This document shows, one piece after another, positions 1 to 10,284 of a DNA stretch of 64,000 nt. Origin of the DNA: Gambelia wislizenii (lineage: Eukaryota; Chordata; Lepidosauria; Squamata; Crotaphytidae); NCBI GenBank assembly GCA_030847615.1, contig JAUMIR010000012.1, positions 2,163,501 through 2,227,500 on the forward strand, written 5' to 3'. Position 1 is the stretch's first letter; every line of letters begins with the position of its first letter. Under the pieces are notes generated by a model. That model saw only the letters and a program-made list of their open reading frames with translations. It did no database searches and was not told where the DNA came from. Position numbers and translations under genes: made by a program.

Positions 1-645
1 GTTACACACCAAACTGTTGTGTCTATAATTTAGGGGAATGGGGCCATGTTGTTGGATCACAACTCCCAACATCCCCTAGCGGACACTGGCAGTTGTGAGG
101 AATGATGGGGAATGGAGTTCCAACAAGATTGACAGGGCTCTAACCCTAACCAATTCCATGGGATTTGCGCCTAACAAGGCAACTCAGGATAGGTCTACTC
201 AAGAGTAAGACCCCCTGACTTCTATGGGACTTACTGCCTGGGAAGTGTGTGCCCAGGATTGCGGCAGGCCTCTGAACCTGAGTGCAAACACCCTTCAAAG
301 AATCGGGCTGTACATTTTAATTTTCTCATTAAGTACTGTTTTGTGCAGAATGACATTTTCCGTATGCTTAAAATGTTAAGTCTGAAATGAATTGCAAATG
401 AGCAACAGACAGCTGCTTGCATCTCTTGGACGGGTTAGAGGCTTCGTGTTTTGCAGAGAAGGTGGAGGAGAAAAATTGGAATGACTTTCTTCTAAGTAAG
501 AAAGGTGTTAAGCTGTGTTTTCCAGCATTGCGTGTGTTTTCCAGCATTGTTTGGACTCAGACAGTACTTAAGACTATCAGGAATCCATTAAATAACAGCA
601 CAGAGTTCAGTGTTATTGCAGGATTATTATTATTTTTTTTACTAT
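1..645. other. Unassigned stretch with repeat-like pieces
   Basis: No coding signal. Bases 50-130 carry an 'acaactcccaacatcccc' box of the kind found in the palindromic hAT-like MITEs seen elsewhere here. Bases 130-275 ('tctatgggacttactgcc') resemble a dispersed reptile repeat from memory, not verified. The rest is unassigned AT-rich DNA. Confidence 0.3.
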
Positions 646-649
646 AAAA

Positions 650-735
650 AGGCAGCATGGTTCAGCAGCTAGAGCATTGTACTAGAGTTTGAACAGTCTG
701 GCTTTGGATTCTTGTTCAAGAACTAAAATATAAGC
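650..735 (+). repeat. tRNA-like SINE head fragment
   Basis: The segment has a box-A-like 'ggttcagcagctagagc' followed by a poor box-B-like 'ggattcttgttc'. This resembles the promoter head of a tRNA-derived SINE, but no body follows. Weak call. Confidence 0.25.
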
Positions 736-863
736 TTAAATAGTTTCCAAATGCAATGGGCTGTGGGGGGTTTCCCCCCTTAAAGTATTCACATGGAAGA
801 GGTAAGGTTAGAAACTCTAAGATGAGAAGTCATCTAGAAAGATGGACTGGCAAACATCCCCTA

Positions 864-1122
864 CCCACCCTGGTATCCGTGGAACCAATATCTGTAGTTT
901 CAGTTATCCGAGGGACACAAAATAGGGACACATACCATAGAGTTGTGCTGAAAAATGCCTAGAGAGGTGTCCTCTCTAGGAATCACTCGTTCCTCCAATG
1001 CAACTCTATGATACGTTTGTACAGAAAGTCCTTTATTTCAATAGGGTTTCCTATTATCCGCAATTTCACTTATACATGGTAAGTCGAGGAATGTATCCCT
1101 TGCAGATACGAGGGGCAACCTG
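864..1122. mobile_element. TA-flanked pogo/Tigger-like MITE, 259 bp
   Basis: TA dinucleotides sit at 862-863 and 1123-1124. The ends are complementary in pattern ('ggtatccgtgg' at left, 'gatacgaggggcaacctg' at right). The interior holds 'catagagttg...cctagagaggtgtcctctctagg...caactctatg', a self-complementary core related to the 108-bp satellite at 36 kb. Non-autonomous; no transposase frame. Confidence 0.6.
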
Positions 1123-1295
1123 TACTTAAGTCTAAATGCTTTAGTTTTGGTGGAGGTTGCTGAGTGGTAAAGGGGAAACATTCTGCATATGCTCAGAGGT
1201 TTAACGTCCTTTATGACATAATTTCACATTGTAGCTGTTTCTTTCACATAAGGGACACATGGAAGCCTTTAAGGGCAAGAGTTTGAGAAAGTTCC

Positions 1296-1375
1296 TTCTT
1301 GGGACTCCAACATTCATGATCCCAGTGGCCATGCTGGCTAGGGGATTCTGGGAGTTGTAGTCCCCCAAAGTGTTT
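1296..1375. repeat. Palindromic hAT-like MITE remnant
   Basis: The segment opens with 'gggactccaac' and closes with 'ctgggagttgtagtccc', with 'gccatgctggctagggg' between. The same box organisation recurs at 31.7-32.2 kb. Termini and target duplications are not resolvable. Confidence 0.4.
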
Positions 1376-1599
1376 ATTTTCTGAGCTCTGTGAAAAACAG
1401 ACAGAATGTGTGGCATGTCCCCCCTCCCTTATGAAAACCCATTAGTATTCAAGAACAACATTCCTGGAACCATTTTCAAGTAAGTTATGAATTATCTAAA
1501 ATGGCAGGAAAAAACAACAACACCCTTGTAATGTAGGAACAAAGGATGTTCCCAATGTTGATTGGCAGCTCCCACATCCCCATGGTGGTGAATGCCCTT

Positions 1600-1735
1600 T
1601 AGATTTTGGCCCGAACTTTAAAGGAGGGATAGGCGTTGGTTCCTTGGATAGTTCCTTTAAAGTTTAGACTAAAACGTTTAGTCTGAAGTTTAGACTAAAA
1701 TGTTTAGTCTGAAGTTTAGACTAGAAGCTGAGTCT
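1600..1735. repeat. Short tandem palindrome, 26-bp unit
   Basis: Unit starts lie at 1661, 1687 and 1713. Each unit contains 'tttagactaaa' followed by its near reverse complement 'tttagtctga'. The preceding 'ctttaaagtttagactaaaa' is shared with repeats near 12.19 kb and 56.46 kb, so a dispersed element has been locally reduplicated. Confidence 0.5.
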
Positions 1736-1849
1736 TTTAGCAAAGGGCTGTAAGTGCTGTATTGTTTTAAATGGTATTCTTTAACTTTTAAAACCTTTTT
1801 AGACTGTAAGTTTTAAAATAAGGCTAATAGTTTAATGAGGTTTTCTAAT

Positions 1850-2095
1850 TATTATTATTATTATTATTATTATTTATTTATTTTTAACCCGCCCCTCTGC
1901 TCGGCAACCGGGGCGGCGTAAAACAGGATTAAAACAACAGCAAGTTAAAACAATCCTTCCCAATCCTAATCCTCCCACCCGTTAAAACTAAATTAAACTA
2001 GTAGAGAATTAAAACAAACATAAAGTACAATACAATATACAAATTACAACAACAAAAAAAAGGCAATAGCGGCAGGGGGGTGGGTAGGAAATCAA
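1850..2095 (-). mobile_element. LINE 3' tail (L2/CR1-like) with (ATT)n
   Basis: An (ATT)n tract is followed by 'aacccgcccctctgctcgg...ccggggcgg', the reverse complement of the tail near 32.92 and 54.84 kb ('gccgccccgattgcgttgc'). The 54.5-kb copy also keeps a reverse-transcriptase C-terminus, which ties this tail to an L2-like LINE. Severely 5' truncated. Confidence 0.5.
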
Positions 2096-2800
2096 CTCCA
2101 CTTGAGCCAGGAAGTTATTCTGGACTTCTTGTGGATTTTTAATTGTAATCTTTTAAACGTGCCTTGAGTCCCAATCTTGGAGAAAAGGTGGAACAGGAAA
2201 AAAAGTTAGTAACAACGGCCAGAATTCTCCGTCACGATCAATGTTACCCCATTTGTGACGTGCCAAGTTGCATCCTGGGACACCGGCCACCCCTAGCTCT
2301 CAGGTTTGGGCTTGGAAGCCTCAGAGCCTGGGACGATCCTCAACCGGCAAACGGATTTGGGCATGGATTTCATCAGTCCAAGGGGAAAGATTCTTTCCCC
2401 TGCCCCACCCAGAAAGGAGGATTTGCCATCTGAGGCGACCCTCGGCATATTTACGGGGGGACCCGTGCTTTGCCGCAGCAGGTGGGTGGCTGCCTTCTCC
2501 CCTCTCCCCAAAGCAGATGTCACTGGAAGCTCAGCCAGGCTTCTGTGGGTTGAGGAAGGAGGCTGGGAGGCAGAGATATGGGGTGTTTGCCACCCATTTA
2601 TAGCTCGCTAAAAAAAGCCTTTGCATACTCTACAAATGGGGAGGGGGGACAGATGTCTGTCTGATCAGTTTACCAAGGGAGGGTGGGGGTGGTGAAGGGT
2701 CAGCTATTCGGAGCATGCATTTGAGGAGGGGGGAAGCTGTCCCACCCATCCTCTTTGGCTGCTCATGTCTGAGAATCCCAGGGAGATCAACATTGAGTCC
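2096..2800. other. GC-richer apparently single-copy stretch
   Basis: No match to any repeat family recognised here. Open frames of 76-111 codons overlap in all three plus frames between 2164 and 2611 and on the minus strand, which reflects low stop density in GC-rich DNA rather than one favoured frame. 'catttatagctcgc' at about 2595 is TATA-like. No protein family recognised. Confidence 0.25.
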
Positions 2801-2810
2801 CATTATTGGA

Positions 2811-2839
2811 AATTAATAATAATAATAATAATAATAATA
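2811..2839. repeat. (AAT)n microsatellite
   Basis: About nine AAT units. The window has many (ATT)/(AAT) tracts, often abutting LINE tails; this one has no recognisable LINE tail next to it. Confidence 0.85.
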
Positions 2840-3127
2840 GAGCTTCCATGGATAAAGGCAGTATACCACAGAGTATAGCAGGGTAAAGAACCTTAGGATT
2901 TGGGGTTGAATTCAGCTTGCTTGATGCCTACACCCTCACCATGTAGTGACCTCCAGCTTTGATATGTTCCTCTCTCTCCAGTCCCAGGAGATGAGAATTC
3001 CTCTTCTAAGGTTCAATTACGGACAACAAGCACTTTCAGGTGAAATATGTCAGGATGTTTGGTTCTGTCTCTTTTGGTAGCTGGCTGGAGGAGATTCTAG
3101 ATGCCACAGTCCAAAAATGGCTTTACC

Positions 3128-3545
3128 AAGCAGATGAATGTGCAGATATAGGATGTGGGACACCTGGCTTGATAACAATGCATGCAAAAGGGATTTTGGA
3201 GTCTTAGTAGACCATAAGCTGAACATGAGTCAGCAGTGTGATGCAGCAGCTAAAAAAGCCAATGCGATTCTAGGCTGCATTAATAGGAATCTAGTGTCTA
3301 GATCAAGGGAAGTAGTAGTGCCACTGTATTCTGCTTTGGCCAGACCTCAAAAGGAATACTGTGTCCAGTTCTGGGCACCACAATTCAAGAAGGATATGGA
3401 CAAGCTGGAAAATGTCCAGAGGAGGGCAACCAAAATGGTGGGAGTTCTGGAAGCCATGATGCCCTGGGAAGAGCAGCTTAGGAAGCTGAGTAAGTTTAGA
3501 CTTGGGAAGAGAAGATGAAGAGGTGATACGAGAGCCATGAGAGCT
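3128..3545 (+). mobile_element. CR1 LINE fragment, RT C-terminal region
   Basis: An open frame at 3138-3518 encodes the C-terminal part of a CR1 ORF2 reverse transcriptase. Recognisable motifs include [41 protein letters not shown] and [10 protein letters not shown], in family order. The copy is truncated at both ends and stops after the GKRR region, so it lacks the CR1 3' tail. Non-functional relic. Confidence 0.85.
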
Positions 3546-3853
3546 TCTCTGGATCCAGTCTTCCAACTGCGGCCTGGATCATCCAGCCTTACTCCTGGTG
3601 TAAGGACTCCTCCTTTGCCAGGTGAAACATTCTGTAGGATCAGACTGTGACATCTTTTCAGAGATGATGAGAAAAGAGCTTATTTCAACCGGAGCAGGTT
3701 CTCCTACACGGGGGTTATTTATAGAGACCTGTAGGTGGGAGATGTTGTGTGTTTGCTGGAATGCTTTGAAACTTTTGCCATGGTGGGTTGTTGTTTGGTG
3801 AGATTCAGATGGGTTTTTCCCTTCAATTATTCTTTTTTCTTCTTTTTCTTCAA
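3546..3853. other. Unassigned stretch
   Basis: Contains 'gggggttatttatagagacc', which could be a TATA-like segment of an LTR, but no TG...CA ends or flanking duplication can be seen. The right part is T-rich. Confidence 0.2.
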
Positions 3854-3962
3854 TAGTGTATCCTCTAACAGTCCCAGTTTGGCAGGGGCAGTCCCACTTA
3901 ATTCTCTGCAACCTCACTTTTTCCGATGCTGTTCAAATGTCCCATGTTCTTGTTGGAGGGTA
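3854..3962 (+). mobile_element. Short internally deleted 'ATACCCTCCAAC' MITE
   Basis: Both ends of the family are present ('gtatcctctaacagtccc' and 'ttgttggagggtat') within about 109 bp, whereas full copies are about 360 bp. The internal deletion removes the segment containing 'ctgcagcctctcctagctt'. Confidence 0.6.
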
Positions 3963-4530
3963 TGAGTCTAAAATTAAAAAATTATTAAAGATTCCAGGGA
4001 TCTAGCCCTTTTAAAAAATCAAAATATCTTTTTTAAAAGTAAAAAGACTTTAGGAATGCAGGCACAGCTCAATTAACATTTAAATGTGTGGTCTGATCAC
4101 CCAGTCAATTAGACTCATTAAACAACAAAGATGTCAGTTTAAAAATGCATATCAAAAGTTTACTGAAGGTATAGCAATCTTAATCTACATATTAAAACAA
4201 ATTTAAGGTCCTTAACTAACTAAGAGAATTAGGGTAGGAAAAACTCACCCAGCCTTAAGCGTCGAGGGCTACATGGTGAAAAGTAAAAGCAAGACTCAAA
4301 GAAAGGAGACGATGACTACAGCCACATGGAGACAAACTTAAAAGGAACTTAAACAAAGGGTAATAAAATATTTAAATTAGGTCATGTGATGAATGACCCT
4401 TTGCTCCAGTTGGCTGAAATTGCCTAAGGAAAGAAAAAGGGGGAGTGGAAAAACTCATGCATGCAGGGAAATTCCTAAACTGAACTTAACATGGGATACA
4501 CAAGATTGTATTGCATTATAATTTCCCCAC
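3963..4530. other. AT-rich unassigned stretch
   Basis: AT-rich with no recognisable repeat or coding signal. The run 'tttactgaaggtatagcaat' is the kind of sequence found in LTR/ERV ends, but no boundary supports that. Confidence 0.2.
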
Positions 4531-4534
4531 ATAC

Positions 4535-4843
4535 TATATTTCTCTGTCCTCCCCCCCCAGCTTCCACCTTTGTTCTCAGCTCACGTCCATCGCTGCAAAC
4601 TGAGTCCAAAATACAAAAGTCATTTGCAAAAGCTAGAAGGGGGACGAGGAATGGGGACTGGTTAGACTCTTGCCCTTCCCAGTAAGACTCAAGCAAAAGC
4701 AAACTGCTGCAGCCTCTCCTGGCTTGTCTGTTCTTCTCATCATCACTTCTTCATCATTCAGAACTTTGGCCATCTTGGCCACACTCTGATGTTTTTCTTG
4801 GCCATGCATCTCCCAGTTTTCATCTGGGAAATGTTGGAGGGTA
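4535..4843 (+). mobile_element. 'ATACCCTCCAAC' MITE, 5'-shortened
   Basis: Carries the family core 'gcaaactgctgcagcctctc', then 'ttggccatcttggccacac', and the right terminus 'atgttggagggtat'. The left terminus is missing. No transposase. Confidence 0.6.
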
Positions 4844-5160
4844 TATAGAGCAATCTATAGGTCTGAATTTCTCAGAGAGAACCTCTGATCTGCAGTTACT
4901 CATGAGTCGATCTCTAGTTTTAAGCCTAGGTGGGTCACACTGGTGTTTATCGGCCATGGAGGAGAGGGAGTCAATAATGTGCCAACACTTTACACCTTTT
5001 TCCAGTTCATGGTACTTAAGGATTCCAGTAAAGCACAAAGTAGGGCAAGATCTTGAACTAGGAGACCTACAATAAAGTTGCAACTAGGTGGAATTATGAG
5101 AGGTTTAATCTCTCTCGTCCTACAGGGTTCATCTTCTTCTTGCATGCCCTTCCTTGGTCA
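4844..5160. other. Unassigned stretch
   Basis: No repeat family or exon recognised. 'ctacaataaagttgcaac' near 5070 contains AATAAA on the plus strand, with no associated coding region. Confidence 0.2.
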
Positions 5161-5169
5161 TTTGGTGGC

Positions 5170-5605
5170 CAATGGAGGAGGGTCATGGGGAAGCATCTAG
5201 CTATGTGCCTATAGATAGCAAGGATGATTCCAGCCTAGCTTCTCTGTGCAGGGAGTTCCAGACCCTGGGAGCAGCCACCGAGAGGGCCCTGTCTCCCATG
5301 TTCCCACCAGATGTGAGGGTTAGGGTGCTGGGATGGAGAAAAAGTCCAGAAGATCTCATATACAGGTGAGATGATATGGGAGAACATGGTTCTTCAAACA
5401 ACCTGGGCCTGAGCTGGACAGGGCTTGAAATGACACAACCAGCCATTTGAATTGACCCTGGAAACGAACCAGCAAGCAGTGGAGCTGTTGTGACCAGGGC
5501 CAAAAGCCAACCAGACCCAAGAGCCAACCGATAGCCAGCCCCAGTGGCTACATGGGCTGAGGGTCCCACTCCATAGAAGACTTCTTGCTAGGCTCTGGCA
5601 ACACT
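5170..5605 (+). repeat. Unclassified dispersed LINE-like repeat
   Basis: The run 'gggagttccagaccctggg' then 'cagccaccgagagggccc', 'acctgggcctgagc' and 'ggaaacgaaccagcaagca' matches, from memory, a squamate repeat of LINE type. A related short piece ('gcactttgaattgtgcatgg') is at 43.2 kb. The overlapping minus frame is a by-product. Confidence 0.4.
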
Positions 5606-5611
5606 GTAGAA

Positions 5612-5790
5612 TTAAAGCAGTTTGACAACACTTTAACTGCCATAGCTCCATCCTATGGAATCCTAGGATTTGTAGTTTGTTGTGGCACCAGAGTCCTCTG
5701 ACAGAGAAGGCTAAATAGCAAACAAAACTACAGATCCCAGAATTTCATAGCATTGAGCCATGGCAGTTAAAGTTGTTACCCTAAATGCTT
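5612..5790. mobile_element. Palindromic hAT-like MITE
   Basis: Two arms face each other: 'aatcctaggatttgtagttt' at left and 'aactacagatcccagaattt' at right, with 'ctgacagagaaggctaaat' between. The outer arms ('ttaactgccat' and 'atggcagttaaagt') are also complementary. Same family as the copies at 38.4, 44.4, 54.9 and 59.4 kb. Confidence 0.6.
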
Positions 5791-6340
5791 GGGGGTCGTG
5801 AAGTCCCTCTGGATATCAATATTAATTTGGGGGATTTATTATACTCAGCATGGCATTGCAAGATGGGCCAACAGCAGGACCTTTTGACCTATTTATGCCA
5901 GTAATTGGGAGGAGCCGTTAAGCTATATAGTATAACAAATGATATTTGAGAAAAACAATAACAACTTTTACACACACATTCAGGCGTCAAGCATTCATGC
6001 AAGACTAGCAAATAAAATGGGAGAAATTGAAACAGAGGAATAGTGAAGGGAGTTTTCAGTGGGTAATAGGACACCTTTCTTGTAGAGATGAGGTCCCGGA
6101 AGAAACCAGGAGAGTTGGGGTCCTGAAGCCAAAACAGCAACACAATCTGACATGGAGTAAGTAGGAAGGTAAACTGTGTGTGCTTGAGTGGAATTTTGGA
6201 AGGGTTTTTATAGTCAACATTTGCCTTCTGGGGATGGGATTTAGAGCAGAAGACGGTGTTTCTTGGAGTTGCTCAAGGTGAGACAAGGGCACGCTTAATG
6301 GATAGACACTTTGTGTGATTGAAAGGGAGGAAGCAACTTA
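5791..6340. other. Unassigned stretch
   Basis: Ordinary AT-rich sequence. Minus-strand frames of 78-84 codons lack family motifs. Confidence 0.2.
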
Positions 6341-6342
6341 AA

Positions 6343-6545
6343 GCATCATAGAATCATAGTGTTGGAAGAGACCCCAAGGGCCATCCAGTCCAACCCCCTG
6401 CCATGCAGGAAATCACAATCAAAGCATCCCCGACAGATGGCCATCCAGCCTCTGTTTAAAGACCTCCAAGGAAGGAGACCCCACCACACTCCGAGGGAGG
6501 GTGTTGCACTGCCAAACAACTCTTACTGTCAACTTCAACACACAA
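6343..6545 (-). mobile_element. CR1 3' end fragment
   Basis: Reads from the CR1 tail ('tcatagaatcatagtgttgg') through 'ccatccagtccaaccccctg' to the conserved region before the stop codon. About 200 bp of 3' end remain. An AT-rich SINE-tail-like run (6553-6600) follows. Confidence 0.8.
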
Positions 6546-6630
6546 TGTGAAGTTTATTTATTTATGTATTTATTACATTTATACCCCATCTTGACTTATT
6601 TTATTTGGTAAGGGTAAACTAATGAGGGTT

Positions 6631-6946
6631 TGTGAAGTCAAAGGCTTCCATGGCTGGCATCCATGGGTTTTCTGTGGGTTTTTTTTCTGGGCTGTGAGGC
6701 CGTGTTCTGGAAGAGTTTATTCCTGATGTAGACACTAATCCTCCTTGCATATCTCCACCCAGAAACTAGCCATTCAAATACACAAATTTACATATCCTCT
6801 CCAACAGGAGCTCACAGTATAAAAACCACACACCCTCCTACCCAACCATTCTCTGAAGATGCCAGCCACAGATGCAGGTGAAACGTCAGGAATAAACTCT
6901 TCCAGAACACGGCCTCACAGCCTGGAAAAAAACCACAAAAACCCCC
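6631..6946 (+). mobile_element. Penelope-like terminal-repeat insertion with 13-bp TSD
   Basis: The 13-mer ACTAATGAGGGTT occurs at 6618-6630 and 6947-6959, giving clear boundaries. The ends of the 316-bp insert are inverted copies: 'gaggccgtgttctggaagag' near 6697 and its complement near 6895. The middle ends in 'gaagatgccagccacagatg' and 'aaacgtcagg', sequences I associate with Penelope-like retroelement terminal repeats. There is no coding region, so it is a truncated or terminal-repeat-only insertion. The element class is from memory; the boundaries are directly visible. Confidence 0.65.
6853..6887 (+). ncRNA. Hammerhead-ribozyme-like core (relict)
   Basis: CTGAAGA (6853-6859) fits the CUGANGA core. 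GCCAGC (6861-6866) pairs with GCAGGT (6874-6879) around the loop CACAGAT with one A-A mismatch and one G-U, giving a stem II. GAAAC (6880-6884) and GTC follow. Hammerheads are established in Penelope-like elements. Stems I and III and the cleavage site are not established, so activity is unproven. Confidence 0.4.
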
Positions 6947-6959
6947 ACTAATGAGGGTT

Positions 6960-7354
6960 GTTTGCAGGTTCGAGTTTGCCAGCCTGGGCAGATGGGATTA
7001 GCCAGGTGTATGGGCCTTCAGTTGCCTTGCAAATTAACATTTCTTTAGAATTTAGGTGGCCTATCTGTTAAAACAGAAAACCAATAAAAAGATCGTTTGC
7101 GATCTTCGTTTGCGAATATTTTTTAAAAAAGAATTTAGGTGGCCTCTCCTTACGTGCATTCCTGACTAAGCAATGTTTGTGTTTGTGTTTCCTAGTTGGG
7201 GAATTTTCCAGGTTTTTATTAATGCGTGGAAGGCCAAATGCTGACCTAGTGATTGGATATTGCCAATTATTAATATAGATGTGGGGCTGGGGGTGTCAGG
7301 GTAAGTTACAAAGTGGTGTCACGCTGCATTATTTCTGCAGTTTGGCTACAGCCT
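6960..7354. other. Unassigned stretch with a MITE end
   Basis: Mostly unassigned. Bases 7308-7350 ('gctgcattatttctgcagtt') match the terminal segment of the palindromic hAT-like MITE, as at 59.55 kb. Confidence 0.25.
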
Positions 7355-7668
7355 CAGTTCCAGAGATGTATGAGGGTCCTAGAGCAAATCAAGCCTGACC
7401 TCCCCCTAGGAGCTAAGATGGCTCAATTGAGGCTGTCATACTTTGGCCATGTCATGAGAAGAGAGGACTCACTGGAAAAGACAATAATGCTTGGTGACGT
7501 AGAAGAAGGCAATAAGAAAAGAGGGAAAGACTCCATCAAGGAAGCCACAGTGGTTGCCCTGAGACTGCAAGACCTGAGCAGGGCTTTTGCTGAGACTTGG
7601 GGGTCTCTCACCCATGGAGTCACCATAAATCAAAGTTGACTTGACGGCAGTTAAAGCAACAACAAGGA
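7355..7668 (+). mobile_element. RTE-BovB LINE, RT C-terminus and 3' tail
   Basis: The translated segment YFGHVMRREDSLEKTIMLG, then the 'ctgcaagacctgagcaggg' region, is the C-terminus of BovB-type reverse transcriptase. The sequence ends in the BovB-like tail 'gttgacttgacggcagttaa'. The open frame 7313-7639 starts upstream of the element. 5' truncated. Confidence 0.8.
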
Positions 7669-7779
7669 TAAGATGAAAAATACTAGTTGATTCCACCCAT
7701 GGCTTCCAAACTTGCCACATTTTCAGAATGGCAGACACGAATGCTGCTCAGGGTTTCAAAGAATGCTGTAGGTATTTTT

Positions 7780-7900
7780 AATTTTAATAATAATAATAAT
7801 AATAATAAAATTTATTTATACCCCGCCCCTCTGCTAAAAACAATCGGGGCGGCTTCCAACAATTAAAACATTATAATAATGACTAAAAACACCACCCACC
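7780..7900 (-). mobile_element. L2-like LINE 3' tail with (AAT)n
   Basis: (AAT)n followed by 'ccccgcccctctgctaaaaa' and 'atcggggcgg', the same tail as at 1.86 kb. Only about 120 bp remain. Confidence 0.55.
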
Positions 7901-8213
7901 CCCACCCTCCTCCTCTTTTGGGCCACTTCTTTGCATTTTGGGCATCCCCAGTGCTTTGTAAGCAGATGAACAACCATGCTGGATTTAGCTGACGATGCCA
8001 TAGGCAACAGAATTAAACATGCCTGGCGGGCATAGCTTTGTGAGTGGGCTTAGCACATTCTCCCTCAGGATGTAACACCTAAGCTTCAAGGAGTAAGTGA
8101 GAGCAACCTATCTTTTTATACAAGCACAATGCAATACGGTAACACACTCCAAAGCCCTAATCATTCATTCCTTTCCCTTTAAACTATGTTCTTCTCTATC
8201 ATTCCCTGTGGGA
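7901..8213. other. Unassigned stretch
   Basis: No recognised repeat or exon. Confidence 0.2.
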
Positions 8214-8645
8214 TTTTCCAGATGCCTTGAACTACAAAACCCATCACTCTGGTGCTGGTGGTGCTGGCTGAGGATGATGGGAATTGTGGCCCAACATATC
8301 TGGAAAGAATAGAGTTGGGAAAGTCTGAATTACAATTCCCTGGGTTAAATTGTCAGCCCCTCTTTTCCGGTGACCTTGGGAACTGTAGAATTCTTGACAG
8401 CAGTTCTTCTCAAATGTTGGTCCTCTAGCTGTTTTGGACTGCGACACCCAGAACTTCCAATATGAGGACTGTATGGCCAATCATCAGGAATTCTGAGAGC
8501 TGGAGGACCCAAGTTTGAGAAGCGCTGGATGGAAGAGCTCTCTAGCAGGGCACTCTAAGCCTCCCCAGCAAACTACAAATCCCAGGATTCCATAGGATGG
8601 AGTCATTGCAATTGAAGTGAGATCGAACTGCTACAAGTGAGCATA
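8214..8645. repeat. Cluster of palindromic hAT-like MITE pieces
   Basis: Three units adjoin: 8214-8308 (inverted ends 'ttttccagatg' and 'atatctggaaa'), 8400-8530 ('ttctcaaatgttggtcctc' facing 'gaggacccaagtttgagaa'), and 8565-8640 ('aactacaaatcccaggattc'). Each is a stem-loop-forming insert with no coding capacity. Confidence 0.5.
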
Positions 8646-8711
8646 TCTACACTACACCCTCTCGTGGACTCATGCAGCTTTTCCTTTCATGGTGCCCTCA
8701 AGATGAATTGA

Positions 8712-9430
8712 ATGACAGCAGTGTGATGCAGCAGCCATAAAAGCCAATGCGATTCTAGGCTGCATCAGTAGGAGTCTAGTGTCTAGATCAAGGGAAGTCA
8801 TAGTGCCACTCTCTTCTGCTTTGGTCAGACCTCACCTGGAATACTGTGTCCAGTTCTGGGCACCACAATTCAGGAAAGATATGAATAAACTGGAACACGT
8901 TCAGAGGAGGGCGACCAAAATGGTGGGAGGTCTGGAAGCCATGATGCCCTGTGAGGAGCAGCTTAGGAAGCTGAGTAAGTTTAGATGTGGGAAGAGAAGG
9001 TGAAGAGGTGATATGATAGCCATGTTGAAATATTTTGAAGGGATGTCATACTGAGGATGGAGCAAGCTTGTTTTCTGCTGCTCCAGAGACTAGGACACGG
9101 AGCAATGGGTTCAAACTCCAGGAAAAGCGATTCCACCTAAACATTACTTTGGGCCACCTAAACCACACTCCAAGTCAGCAGCATATTCCACTGCCAAACA
9201 GCTCTTACCATCAGGAAATTCTTCCTAATGTTTAGGTGGAATCCCTTTTCCTGCAGTTTGAGTCCATTGCTCCTGGGAGGGTGGTGGAGTCACCTTCTTT
9301 GGAGGTTTTTAAACAGAGGCTGGTCAGCCATTTGTCAGGAGTGCTTTGATTGTGTATTCCTACATTGCAGAAGGGGGTTGGACTGGATGGCCCTTGGAGT
9401 CTCTTCCAACTCTACAATTCTATGACAAGC
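8712..9430 (+). mobile_element. CR1 LINE with an inverted internal segment
   Basis: Plus-strand CR1 RT sequence runs from 8712 (open frame 8779-9003: [38 protein letters not shown]) to about 9148. Bases about 9155-9278 then read as minus-strand CR1. Plus orientation resumes and runs to the 3' tail 'ctcttccaactctacaattc'. The two 'gattccacctaaacatta' arms at 9131 and 9223 face each other. Confidence 0.8.
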
Positions 9431-9752
9431 AACATCAGAGTGTGGTTGAGATGGGAAAAGTGATTAATGCGGAAGAACAAACAAACTTGCTAGGAGATGC
9501 TGCAGCAGTTTGATTTTGCCTGACCCTGCTGGGAAGGGCAAGGCTACACTCTCTCTTCTCCTCTGAGTTAATTGAGAGCAAACAACTTTTGCACTTTGGA
9601 CTCAGTTTGCAGCAATGGAAAGTTAGCTGAGGTCAAAGGAGGAAAGTGGGAAGACAAAGAGAAACCAGGACATTTTAAAAGCACCGGGAAAAGGAAGACA
9701 GAAGATGAATTGGGACTGTACCTGCCAGATCAGGACAGCTAGAGGGTATATT
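9430..9752 (-). mobile_element. 'ATACCCTCCAAC' MITE, minus orientation
   Basis: Contains 'gagatgctgcagcagtttg', 'cagtttgcagcaatgg' and 'aggacattttaaaagc', the reverse complements of the family core, and ends 'aggacagctagagggtata'. It sits directly against the CR1 tail. Confidence 0.6.
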
Positions 9753-9789
9753 ATAACATAACACATTATAGTATAATACATATTATACT

Positions 9790-10250
9790 ATATTTACTGG
9801 TTAAATGTCTTGGGGCCGAATTGGTTTCCTTTCACAGCCATTTGACAAGCTGTAGTTGCAGATGTCATCCCCCCTCCTTTCCTCCCATTTAATACAATCT
9901 GTTTTATTGCTCTTGAAACAATCAGGCTGGCTTTTGGCAACAGATTAAGCTCACCCATTCCAGATCTCATTCTCCTCCTCTCCAAATGACAGATTGTGAA
10001 ATGGCGCATACTCCCAAAGCCCAGAGCATCTCCGCATTTCACTTTAGAATGGCTCCCAGTAAAAGCAAATCCGGGATCATAAAAGGAATGCTGCGTAATT
10101 GTCTCTTTCTCTCATTGCAACGAGGTGAATAAAAGTTGCATTTGCAAGTCTGGTTTGTCGGCTCTGCTCTTCATTTGCAAAAAATGCGAAACACCACTGA
10201 GCTTGAATCCTTTCACGGAGGAAATTTGGCTGTGGGGAGAAAAGGCAAGA
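9790..10250. other. Non-repetitive island, candidate conserved non-coding DNA
   Basis: No similarity to the families seen here. It contains 'catttaatacaatctg' and 'tgacagattgtgaaatgg'. No splice-flanked exon is evident. Conservation cannot be judged from one sequence. Confidence 0.25.
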
Positions 10251-10284
10251 GGATTTTTAGGGGCTGATCTGCAGTGTCCAGGAT

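Noticed and set aside
2164..2611. Coding exon in GC-rich DNA
   Set aside because: All three plus frames and one minus frame are open over the same interval. No favoured frame, protein family or splice evidence.
3546..3850. LTR fragment with TATA box
   Set aside because: Only 'gttatttatagaga' supports it; no boundaries are visible.
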